Of a stretch of DNA of 64,000 nucleotides, positions 11,683-21,217 are shown in pieces. The notes below the pieces were generated by a model. That model saw only the letters and a list, made by a program, of their open reading frames with translations. It was not told the DNA's origin and did no database searches. Position 1 is the stretch's first letter. Each line of letters begins with the position of its first letter. Source of the stretch: Amyloporia xantha (Eukaryota; Basidiomycota; Agaricomycetes; Polyporales; Adustoporiaceae); contig JAYKKR010000010.1 of the NCBI GenBank assembly GCA_036971615.1, forward strand, positions 434,001-498,000, read 5' to 3'. The position numbers and the translations under genes are program-made.

Positions 11683-12477
11683 TTAGTAGATGAACGGAAT
11701 CAATTTGTTAGGAGTCTTCCCCGCCCATGCATCCCATTCAGCCCCGAACTCCTTCCTGAAAATCCTATCCTCCTTGGCGATCCTGATTGGCACGGACACG
11801 AAGAATGGAAGGAAGGTGATCATCCATCCAAACGCGATGAGTTTTCCTGCCGGGGTGTACATCAGTCCACATTCCTTCCACCATGACCCGGAGCCCATCG
11901 AAGAGATGAGGTTGCCAGATGCGACCATGAGTGTGCCAGTGTAGCTCGGGTGGCGCACAACGGAGTATGGCCCCCATGTGACCAATTTGTGGCCCTCCTG
12001 GAAGGATAGTTCAAAGGTGAAGAATCGGCCGAGCGTACGGAAGCACAATAAGCGCAGGAGGCTGCCGGTACAAACGAGTAACCAGCCAACCAGGAATATA
12101 GGAGTGACTCGGATGTTCGTAGCAGAGGCGGCGGAGGGGGCGAGGACCTCAAGGGTACGCATCGAGGCCGGTGAGGGATAGTGAGTAGCGACGATGACAG
12201 CCAGTTCACATAACACTAGGGTCCACAACATAGGCTAGAACATTTTGTTTAAGCAGTGTATGCGAGGAGCATGAATGGAGGTCCTTACCCGCGCCATAGC
12301 ACCATACTTTCGCCCGATACGAGTGCCGACATCTGGCTTGCCAAATTTCTCCACAGCGCTAGCCTGCGCGGGAGGAGTCGGTGGGGTGAAGGATACGTGG
12401 GTCAAGACAGCGGCTGTCAGGACCATCGGTATCTTCAACATAGATAAGTTAAGGAGAGTAGAAATGAGGTCAAGCAT
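11683..12477 (-). CDS. Isoprenylcysteine carboxyl methyltransferase (ICMT/Ste14)-like protein
   Basis: Two exons, 12477-12289 and 12234-11683, give 246 aa. Several hydrophobic helices precede the C-terminal ICMT/PEMT core: LVTWGPYSVVRHPSYTG, which holds the RHPxYxG S-adenosylmethionine motif, and later EDRIFRKEFGAEWDAWAGKT with a final LIPFIY. Ste14/ICMT methylates the C-terminal prenylcysteine of CaaX proteins such as Ras and mating factors in the ER membrane. Basidiomycetes carry several paralogs of this fold, so the substrate is uncertain. The length is close to yeast Ste14 (239 aa). Further in-frame ATGs exist near residue 13; I chose the most upstream. Confidence 0.82.
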
Positions 12478-13701
12478 AGTGAGTGAATGCGATCTATGGA
12501 GGATCGACGATGGCGCTCCAGGCAAATCGGTATATGACGAATTTTCGAGATCGGCCAAAGGGGATACTTGTCCTGAGAAAAAGGGCGGCAGAATGAGGAG
12601 TACAATTGGACTGAACTCCGTTTTATATTGTGAACAACCTCCGGCACCTGTAGTCCAAAACAGTTAGGGTCTCGGAGAGCGCAAGCTAAGAGCTAATGGG
12701 GCGTTCGCGCGTAAAGTTGGACATCTATCATCTATGATACCAACCGAGGAGACCGTAGTACGCGTACCCACGTTCCATTCTTGGTCTGAATGGGCGACTC
12801 GCAGTCCCGTGCCTAACATTTGTGATAGCCGTGTGGTTCCGTTCCAAGCGTCAAAATAACGAGGCGTCGCAACAAATACAAATGCATTAAAGTTAAGTGC
12901 ATATGCTAGTAGCACACTAGTGACCAGAGTGCCGCTTGGTATATTCACGAAGAATTAGCACAACGGCGCCGGTGTGTTTAGACCACTCGGTCGTGATATT
13001 TTTGTACAGTCGCTGTTGTCCAACAACGGATATATTGGCGAGGAATGTAAGCGTAACTGCTCACTGTGGCATCCGGAACTTCAATACCAAAGAGCGGTCT
13101 AGAAAAGCATGGAAGAGACAAGCACAGCATTTTCTGTCAAGTAAAACAGCCCCCGGAGCGATCAGATATCTAGAGTATGCTCAGAATAACGTACACAGCG
13201 AAGACGGAAGCTACGCTCGAGCGAGAAAGCGAGCAAGATGAAAGCTATGTTCAAGAGGCTGAGGCAACGGCGGGCCGGCGCCAGTGCACGTGTTTTTCTC
13301 CTCTGCTTTGCTCTTGCACCGCTTTCCCTCCTGAGTCGACCAGTCACCCACACCCACATACCCCACTTGGTTTGAGATGGCGCTGCTCCGCCCGCCCGAG
13401 CCCAAATGACCTCAAGCCATGATTGCGTTAGGTCTCACATGAGGCCTTGAACACGGTCGACTCAGCTACACACTTTTGCCGATTAATTTCGATTCCCGCG
13501 CATACAAAGTTCAACTCCGTAACGTATTTACTATTTACGGCCTCACTATCTATGCATTGCCGCTGCACTGTCTTGCACACTCTCCCCCTGCTCGATTCGC
13601 TCATGGAGCGAGTGATGCCGCGATCGAGTTGCAGTCATGCGCGCCGCGATGAATGAGCTGAAATTCTGATAGCGCGGAGATGCGTCATACCATAGGACGA
13701 C
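12478..13701. other. Intergenic region left of the hAT element
   Basis: About 1.2 kb with no recognised gene. Open frames on both strands are short and lack motifs. Confidence 0.5.
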
Positions 13702-13709
13702 GACACGCC
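13702..13709. repeat. Left 8-bp target-site duplication of the hAT element
   Basis: GACACGCC directly abuts the left inverted repeat. The same eight bases follow the right repeat at 14814-14821. An 8-bp duplication is the hallmark of hAT-family insertion. Confidence 0.9.
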
Positions 13710-13810
13710 TAGCGTCGGGTGTAAAACTCCCCGGTATGTAAAAACGGTTTAAAACAAACCACCCCTGGGGACCCCCTTTTTTACTATAGTAAAAAACGTA
13801 AATTACATGA

Positions 13811-13842
13811 TGTCACGTGAGGTTCTGGCGCCTCACGTGACA
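13811..13842. repeat. Perfect 12-bp inverted repeat with CACGTG cores inside the hAT element
   Basis: TGTCACGTGAGG (13811-13822) is followed by an 8-nt spacer and its exact reverse complement CCTCACGTGACA (13831-13842). Each arm holds a CACGTG E-box, the site bound by bHLH factors such as Cbf1 and Pho4. Confidence 0.85.
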
Positions 13843-13997
13843 CAGCCCCGTTCCGTAAAAACATGCAGAAAACATGTAAAAAACATGTAAAAAACGTAGA
13901 AAACACTGTACAGGCACTATAATGCTCTACACGACGTCTACGCCTCATGCAACAACGTACCAGCTGTCTCTGAAGTCTATGCATCCCAGTTGAAGTC

Positions 13998-14363
13998 CTA
14001 GGAAACCTTCGGCTCGTCATCTGCTGGGTTTCCCCTGGCATCCTCGTCCTCGAGTTCCTCTGATGCTACCGTCTTCTTGGATTCGCTTGGCGAACTCGCA
14101 AGCATGTTGACGTTCTCGGCATGCTCCAAATTCACCTCGTTCATGATAGCAAACTCCTGATCTCCTGCAATAATGGCTCGTGGTTCATCCAGCCAAGTGT
14201 TAGCATCAGCAGCATCAGTCGGAGTATCGCCCTCCTCCTGTTGGCGATCCGATGCAGGACTCGGAGCTCCCTTGTTTACTTTACCTCCGGTATCTTCACG
14301 CAGGGTACTTTCGATATCAGAGAAGCGCACGGCTGGTCGGGGATTAGAATTTTTCCTATCCAA
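13998..14363 (-). CDS. Hypothetical acidic 121-residue ORF inside the hAT element
   Basis: Begins MDRKNSNPRPAVRFSDIEST and continues as a Ser/Glu/Asp-rich, probably disordered protein ending ADDEPKVS. No domain is recognised. A TATATAAA box lies upstream on the same strand near 14527-14534, followed by a pyrimidine-rich leader, so it may be transcribed. It could be a captured host fragment, a remnant of the parental element's C-terminus, or a chance frame. A longer gene starting at an upstream ATG near 14412 was considered, but I found no splice that keeps frame. Confidence 0.35.
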   Translation of the reverse strand: MDRKNSNPRPAVRFSDIESTLREDTGGKVNKGAPSPASDRQQEEGDTPTDAADANTWLDEPRAIIAGDQEFAIMNEVNLEHAENVNMLASSPSESKKTVASEELEDEDARGNPADDEPKVS

Positions 14364-14813
14364 TCAGCAGCAATGAATACACCAGCACTGCTGGAGGACT
14401 GTGGGGGCATGCCGAAACAGAAACACGCCGGAGGGCCAGAACAGAGAGTTGAGATAGAACAGAAAATGCCAAGGCTCGAAGTCGGGTAAGGGGGAATGTG
14501 GCCGATTGACATTGTGGCGTACGCTTTATATACATTTCGGACTAGTCTATTGTAGCGCAGGCGCAGGACCAAGCAATGATGAGAAAGCCGCGTATGTTGA
14601 ACGACGCTATGGCCGATGTAAGGCATTGTAAGCCACAGGTGTGGCTGCAAGGGCCACCGGCATGGCCGGCCAGCGCGGGGGGTCACGTGATATCATTATT
14701 TACATTATTTACATGCCTACTTTGGCCCCCATGTAGAAAACTCGTAAAAAAACATGTAAAAAACATGTAAAAAAGCGACATGTAAAAAACGTCGAGTTAT
14801 ACACCCGACCCTA

Positions 14814-14821
14814 GACACGCC
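14814..14821. repeat. Right 8-bp target-site duplication of the hAT element
   Basis: GACACGCC, identical to 13702-13709. Confidence 0.9.
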
Positions 14822-14848
14822 CTCAAGGGATCCTCGACGCGAGTCCGT

Positions 14849-15004
14849 CACGTGGCACAGTCACATAGACAGCGAGCGCATCACGTGTTGTACTCCATGA
14901 AGAGGGCCCAGCCAATGAGAAGGCGGCGTGCACTCGCGTAGCCAATCACGAGCGGGCACGTGATCGGGTAAACATTGCGGATGCAGTGGAGTGGAGCTGA
15001 TTGG
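14849..15004. promoter_or_regulatory. E-box and CCAAT-box cluster upstream of the LLP1-like gene
   Basis: CACGTG occurs at 14849-14854, 14882-14887 and 14957-14962. CCAAT boxes are at about 14912-14916 and 14942-14946, plus one reversed (ATTGG) near 14999-15003. The cluster lies 80-235 bp before the start codon at 15083. CACGTG and CCAAT are sites for bHLH and HAP-complex factors; use of these copies is inference. Confidence 0.5.
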
Positions 15005-15082
15005 TAAGCATCATACACCGTCTGCAAATTGATAACCAAATGACAGGTCATTTGGGACCATCCGCCCATACCGTCTTATACA

Positions 15083-15950
15083 ATGGCAAAATCCACCCGC
15101 TCAAAAGTAAAACGCTCCTTCCGTGCCAAAAAGCGGACGGAAGGTGTCTACGCCGCCGTAGAGGCTGCACGCCTCAATCGGCTTCATCAAAAGCTCAAGG
15201 TCCTCACGACGAGGGACAGGGACGGGGATGTTGAGATCCCCGAAGAGGAGGTGGATGCTTCTAACTCCGAGGGAGAAGAGCAACCAGGTTGGTGCTGGTT
15301 TGCAACTTTTGGGCTTCTCGACCCCGCGGAAGTCACTGCAGAGGGGTTGCAAGCCATAGACCATCTTGCACTCAGTAGTATGCCTGCTGCTATCAGTGGT
15401 ACCAGACTTATTCAGGATTGGATGAGGAGAGATGCAATGTGGGATGAGAGGTCGAGAGACGAAGAAGACGATGGCAGCACCCTCTTCAATCATCTTTTCG
15501 CAGGCCCTTCTCATTCTGAAGTCGGTTGTGAAAATGATGATTGACCCACGAGTTTCTTCCACAGGTGCTCAAACAACAACCGCCCATTCCGGCAACGACT
15601 TAGGTTCGTGTACGCGTATCACTATATATAAACCTCAACTCACATCCGACTTCCCATTATCCAAATTATGTTCTTCCATTCTTGTATTCTGACGCCTGCC
15701 GTCTCATCAAATCCGCCTATCTATTCCCTCTACGATTTTCGCCTCAGATGCTATGGAGCTTGACTCCAGCGCAGTAGGTCCATCCACAGGAACTTCCCAG
15801 AGGATATCTACGCATGGTCCACGCGACTCAGGACGGGAACAGTGGCGACTATCCAAAGGCATGGCGGCACGCCCCACGTCGAAAGGAATGAATCGCCAAG
15901 GAGGGATAGCAGCGAAACGGAAAGCAGGGCGGTCGAAACGCAGACGATGA
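15083..15950 (+). CDS. LLP1/UPF0642-type nucleolar small basic protein
   Basis: Best model: 15083-15287 joined to 15748-15950 (135 aa). The start MAKSTRSKVKRSFRAKKR is the family's N-terminal signature, matching MAKSLR-type starts of yeast Llp1 (YBL028C) and animal LLP. The second exon gives ISTHGPRDSGREQWRLSKG and a strongly basic end, GIAAKRKAGRSKRRR, like the nucleolar-targeting tail of homologs. Yeast Llp1 is nucleolar and tied to ribosome biogenesis. Oddities: the intron would be 460 bp, about eight times the local norm, and reading through it stays open to a TGA at 15544 (153-aa product with a different tail). The intron also holds a TATATATAAA near 15623. Confidence 0.75.
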
Positions 15951-16384
15951 ACAGTTCAGGACGTTTCTCGTACGTTAATCAGTAGTGTAAACCTTTTCTA
16001 CATTTGTGTTGATTTTCCCCGAGCCTGCTGTTTGTAATGGAATTGCGTATACCTCGTTCTCACTGAACGAATAATGTGCTCGAGAGATGTCTGCAAGTCA
16101 CCTTTTTATCGAACGATGGGCGCGCGTGAAAGGGTTGTTACTATTTTCAAAACGAAAAACACTTCCCCGGCGCATCTCGCGTTTCAAACAGACAGCAGCA
16201 TGAGCTGGCAAAATATGGCTGTTCTATTAGTTAACTGAACATGCGTTTGCAGATACAAATGTCTTCGTACAGGGATATGATCTCATATAACGTTTCGCCG
16301 CGAAAGTAATATCCTGCGCTGATTGTCCGGTTTATTTTACTCACAGCCATACCTTGGCCACACATCTCATTCACCTTGAAGGAT
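15951..16384. other. Intergenic region between convergent genes
   Basis: No gene seen in these 434 bp; presumably the 3' ends of the flanking convergent transcripts. Confidence 0.5.
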
Positions 16385-17576
16385 TCATGGGCGTCTCTTT
16401 CCCATATTGATGGCAATGTAAGTTCGCATGGCCATTTCCTCTTCGAATTCCTTTTCAATGGCTTGCAGGTGAGCCGAATGTCGTGGTTTCCAGCCAGCTG
16501 CGATGTCCGCCAATGGAGGACGATGCAGCCTGCCGCGGCTGTCTATGTCTCGCCAGACATCGTACTGCGTACGAAGGTTTTCCACGAATATGGTGGGTAT
16601 TGCGTGCTTGATCCTCTTCCAAGCGGCCTAAACGAAAATCCATAATCAATTGGTAGTCCTGATAGGCAGTGCATACTACCGCGACGCACAGGGATAGAAG
16701 GGTGGCACTCAAGGCCGAGCTCAAAGCAAAACTCGACGTCCGCTAGCGGGACGTTTGAAAAGTCGAACAGAGGTGTTTCAAACCAGACAGGGAGTGTAAT
16801 GGCCATATTAACCGCTCGGAGCCTCGGTGCATGGTCGGCACCAGGCATAAAAGACGCGAGTTCTACAACGTCGGAGACACCATGGTAATAGGCACACAGT
16901 ATCCGAGGGCGGATGAGCTTCCGCATGGTAGTGTCAGTGATTCATTGTGTATCCTTCGAAATCTGAACATTTGACTTACATCCAGAAAGCGCGCAGATCC
17001 GTTCTTATACAGCGCCACCGACAGTCTTTCCACGCTTGGGTGTGGCGCCGCTCCCTCAGGAGGGCAGACGTTGCCTACGAATGAGAGCGTTCTCAACCGG
17101 CGACTTACAAGCCAGTCCCAGATCGCCTGCGGTAATGCCAATCGCGTCAGCTTATGGTTCGCAACCGCGACGTCCGTCAGACGCTGCGCAGACTGCAGAC
17201 CCTCCAAGAGCGCTGGCAGGATCTCCTCGGGCAGAAACCCTGGGTCTCCCAGCTTCTCTTGCATGTGGTCTGTCAAGACCAGCTCGCGCACGAACGGCGC
17301 CCTGGCCTGGAAATGCGCCAGCCGCTGTGCGACCGCGTCGGCGTCCCACACGGGCACGGGCCGTCCTGAAAGCAGGTCTCTGTATGTCCTCTCGCGCGTC
17401 CGGATGACGAGGTGATACCTCCGGAAGATCCAGTGTGCACATACTGCGTTGAGGAGCTTGCACGTCAGGGAAAGGGGCCATATCTTCCGGTCAGGCTTAT
17501 TCTGCGGAGGCGTAAGCCGGACAAGTGTTGCAATTTCGAGGAGAACGTCAGGGGCTAGGTCAGTCATTTTTGCCAT
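16385..17576 (-). CDS. F-box-like protein of unknown target
   Basis: Three exons on the minus strand, 17576-16980, 16917-16690 and 16627-16385, give 355 aa. The N-terminus LAPDVLLEIATLV, followed by LSLTCKLLNAVCAHWIFRR, follows the F-box pattern seen in the very large basidiomycete F-box families (Skp1-binding adaptors of SCF ubiquitin ligases). The rest is Leu-rich with irregular spacing, perhaps degenerate LRR-like strands such as RRLRTLSFVGNV. The C-terminus is polar (ENLRTQYDVWRDID). The acceptor of intron 1 lacks a good pyrimidine tract but is the only one that keeps frame. Confidence 0.7.
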
Positions 17577-18073
17577 GCTCGTGAAGGGGAGTCTTCAGGC
17601 AGAGGATGTGGGCTGTCTACTTGAAGGAAAGTGTAGCGAGTGACCTCCGCTGAGCCCACACCGGGTGTGTGACTCAAGAAGCTTGCCGGAGCCTATCGAT
17701 GCATCGCTACAACTGCAAGTCTATCTCCGCCTCCCATTCTGGTCCTTTCCTGTGCAGGACACCACCCAAAAATGATTGACGCCTGCCGAGAGCACTGTTC
17801 AGCGCATTGTGCAAATTTGATCCGACTCACCATCACTCCATTGAGCTGTCTAAAACAAGAGAACAATGGGATTCATCCATGACAATGAGCAGTATTATAT
17901 TACGACAGCAGCAGGAGCAGCGAGAGCATGGCGTATTACGGAGTGTATGTTACAGTACTTCTCTACACATTTCGCAGCATAGACTGTTGACCTTAAGAGG
18001 CGCGCCGGTCGTCTCATTTCCTTTCCCGTCATGTTCACTTTCCGGGGTATGATTGGGGTATCACGCGTGCTTA
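17577..18073. other. Intergenic region
   Basis: No coding region recognised. It should include the promoter of the F-box-like gene on the left and the 3' end of the membrane-protein gene on the right. Confidence 0.5.
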
Positions 18074-19925
18074 TTAGACAGCAACAGCGAGCATAGAGTG
18101 CCGCTGCTTGTCAGGCTCAACGAACTTGTCTTCCATCGAATCAGACCGCTGCAGTTCCACCTTGGTGGCATCGCTAGTCGCTGAATTTGGCGACGTCCTA
18201 AAGGTCAAGCCGTTAGCCATATCCAATACCAGTCAACGAAAGGCACAAGAGCAAAACAAGACTGATGACGATGAGATACATACACGAAGTCCTGCATCAC
18301 AAAGTGGTCGGTTGTCACATGCACCTCCGGGCGCGCGAACACGAACGAACGGCGACCGCTGCCACCTGCGGTGAAGCGTCGTGTCGCATTGGGTACGTTA
18401 CCAGCAATCTTCGATGCGGTGTGGACATAGACATCTGTGTTGCTAAACTCTTGCAAGCGGATGACCGAGCGGCAAGCCGCAATTGCGCTGAGCGTGGACA
18501 GACAAAGTGAGCGTCAGAGATCAATGATGAGGGCCGGAAAAGGTGCACGTACGAGAATGTGGCTGCAGGGACCTTGATGACATTATAAATTCATGGAAGC
18601 AAATAGAGTGAGACACGACGTACAGTGGCAATACTAGAACCGCACAAAATGTCAGAATTGCAAAATTTATGGATGTCACATCCAATGACACTCACACGTT
18701 CATAGGAACTGATGTTATAACGTAAACATGAAGACCAGCGGACAGCATTCAATAAAAATACTCACCATTCAGATTTATGACATTGAGGATCTATACATAA
18801 GCATACATAACATAGCTATCAGTCAACGCGTCACTGGGACTGGCAGAGAGCACGCACCGCTGGTAGGGCATTGAAGCAGAACGCGACAACAAAATATACG
18901 AGTCCGTCTTTGAATAGCAACGTCCACAGGCCGGAACGTGTCTTCTGTGGCCACAGTGCGGTGACAGTAAAGACAAGAATGATCAAGTCGAAGCCCATCG
19001 CTGTAAACGGTCCTTCATGAGCACAGAAAGGCCAGCCAAATCACGTGGCGCACTCATGAAGAAGGTGACATTGAGGAATATGTGGTTAGTCGACGTCACA
19101 ATGCATGCGTCTGCAGTGGGAGAGTACTCCGTCTTGAGTAGGAACATGCCGCGCCACAAAAGGACCCAGTGAGCGAGACATAGAATGCACAATGGGATAA
19201 CAATCTTCGTCTTGCGGTTCCAGATGGCAATGCTGCAACGAGTAAATTTCAGGAATTTGCGCGTTCAAAAAGCTGTTGTCACCGCACGTTCTGAGCATAA
19301 GGGAAGTCGAGGCGCAGAGGATGGCCATGTTTCCCGCCCACTTCGCGATGGTCAGTATCTCCGGGAGCGGTGTCAAATTGAACACGTACGGAATTGTAGG
19401 TATACAGTGCTTGGCAGTTAACCTGTGTGTGATTTAAATAAATGACGTCGGAAACTACAGGTCGGAGCACGTACCGGGTGGCGCACGCTCAGGGATATGA
19501 TGCTAGATGAATATGAGAGAACAGTAGAAACGATCGTATAACAAGTACGCACATGCCTAAGAGCGAACCCAGCAAACAGTATCTACACAGGAAGAAGAAT
19601 GCTGTAGTAGGGAAATCGCAGTATGAGTCCATAGGCTTAATTTCAGACGCTGGAATTCTCACTCTATAACCGTTAATCAGCACCACACAGGAGCAAATTA
19701 GATGTAACATACCAAGGGCCATGTAAACTTTCGCGTTCGCGTAATTAGGGACCACTCAAAGCCAGATGTCTGAAACAGCTCCCAGACGTAGAGACCAAAA
19801 AGAGTGAATACAAGTTTCGCGTACACATCTGCAAGCTATGGTTAGACATGGCAACCCGTAAACAACCACTGTAGCTACTAACCGTAATCGAGAGATATCT
19901 CCGTCGCCGAGCTCCAGTTGACCAT
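18074..19925 (-). CDS. Multi-span membrane protein of a basidiomycete-expanded family
   Basis: Intron-rich minus-strand gene from ATG at 19925 to TAA at 18074. I am sure of exons 19925-19883 and 19828-19713; the rest (about nine in all) is approximate. Translated pieces, in order: FTLFGLYVWELFQTSGFEW, FFFLCRYCLLGSLLG, VNCQALYTYNS, WAGNMAILCASTSLMLR, KTKIVIPLCILCLAHWVLLW, SPTADACIVTSTNHIFLNVT, LIILVFTVTALWPQKTRSGL, KDGLVYFVVAFCFNALPA. The hydrophobic blocks suggest about seven helices, and the layout agrees with the uncharacterised Agaricomycete proteins whose hallmark is an R-Y start of a helix followed by CQ-LY-F. The C-terminal ~100 residues are polar and probably cytosolic (VELQRSDSMEDKF). 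Function is unknown; a receptor-like role is only a guess from topology. Confidence 0.75.
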
Positions 19926-21217
19926 GTTTACTCGAAAATGACCTACTACCCGACTTAAGGTCAGTCGGGAGGGGGAGAGAGGAACGACTGGTAGGGAGAA
20001 GCGTCGCGCTGAAATATTAAATGAGGCGTTTATGTGTAGGCAACACGTGTATGAGCGCCCGAATATAATGACAGTGGACGTCAAGGCAAATCGGACAGAA
20101 GCTTCCGTTTACGTTTACGTTGTATTTCAGCGTTTACATCCCACGCCGCCTTCTGGTCTTCCCCCGTGCAAGCCGGCATCTCCGCGCATCTCCATGTCAA
20201 TGTCCAGGAGAGTAAGTGAGCTGAAATGAGCTGCTTCTGGCCAAGTCGAAGAGACGAGTTATAAACCTGAACATGAACTCGACCGCCGATGCCCCGCATC
20301 GATCAGGCAGGATCTCCCGATTGAGTTGACTGCACGTGGGTTGCCGGCCGAGTAACGGAAGCAAATGGGCGCTTGCAGCCTTGCCTCGGGAGTCGGCCGC
20401 CTCCGAAAGTTTATTCACGGCTATGATTGCCAGGGAGTGCCACAAACCTGTCCAGGCAGCGACATGGTTCTCTTCACCAAGACGAAGCATTCGACATGCT
20501 CGATTTCGCAAGTCTACATGTTTTTGAACGCGCAGGAAAAGGATACAGCACTCCGATCAAGAAAGCCTGATGGGTACAAACGTTACCTTCAATTAAATAA
20601 TGACGGATCAAGAGCTCTAGAGACTTGAATATGAGCGCAACGTTCTCAGTTAGATCCTCCACTAGACAGCCTGCACAGCCGAGTTCGAAGCCACAGGCAA
20701 CAGAGCAGTCTCATCTGCGAATCACTTGCACCTCGCTGCATGTCGCAGGACCTTGCAGTTTGGCCGGCGCGCACATAATTAGTGAGTTGATCCGGTCCCA
20801 CGATGGGACCACGCTCGGGCGGCGGACAGAGCTTCTTCCGATGCGGGCCCGCATAAATACCCCCAGTGGGCACGTACCCAGCGCCATTGCAACCTGGGTC
20901 ACGGATCCAAAACCGCGAAATGACAAGAGTAATTTTGCATGCCATAAACATCTTTCCCAGAGGCATACACGACCACACATCTGACAGTCCCACTGCTTAT
21001 TGAGACCAGGAAATCATACGTCTGACCCTGAGGGTGGTCACACCGTGTTGGACAAGGCGCCGCAAGAGCAGCCCACTGCGCCGGCTGAAATTACCTCGTA
21101 CTGGGAAGACCTATCGCCAACCGAACGGACGCCGTACCGCCCGCTCGACCTAAATCGGTGCATCCGGAAAACGATTACACGTACAAACGAATCAAATTTG
21201 ACCTCGGCACTGCGCCG
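19926..21217. other. Intergenic region, no recognised gene
   Basis: About 1.3 kb. Open frames overlap on both strands and none shows family motifs. The left end should carry the promoter of the membrane-protein gene. Confidence 0.45.

Larger units (their letters stand above)
13710..14813. mobile_element. Non-autonomous hAT-type DNA transposon, 1104 bp
   Basis: The left end begins TAGCGTCGGGTGTAAAACTC; the right end, read inward on the other strand, begins TAGGGTCGGGTGTATAACTC. That is 18 of 20 identical and fits the hAT terminal pattern (C/T)A(A/G)NG. Exact 8-bp duplications GACACGCC flank it. Subterminal regions carry many copies of ACATGTAAAAAAC-type motifs, at about 13730-13745, 13787-13910 and 14697-14792, as expected for transposase-binding repeats. 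The inside is too short for a transposase, and no hAT catalytic or dimerisation motif is visible, so movement would need an enzyme from elsewhere. The intact ends and duplication suggest a fairly recent insertion. Confidence 0.9.
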
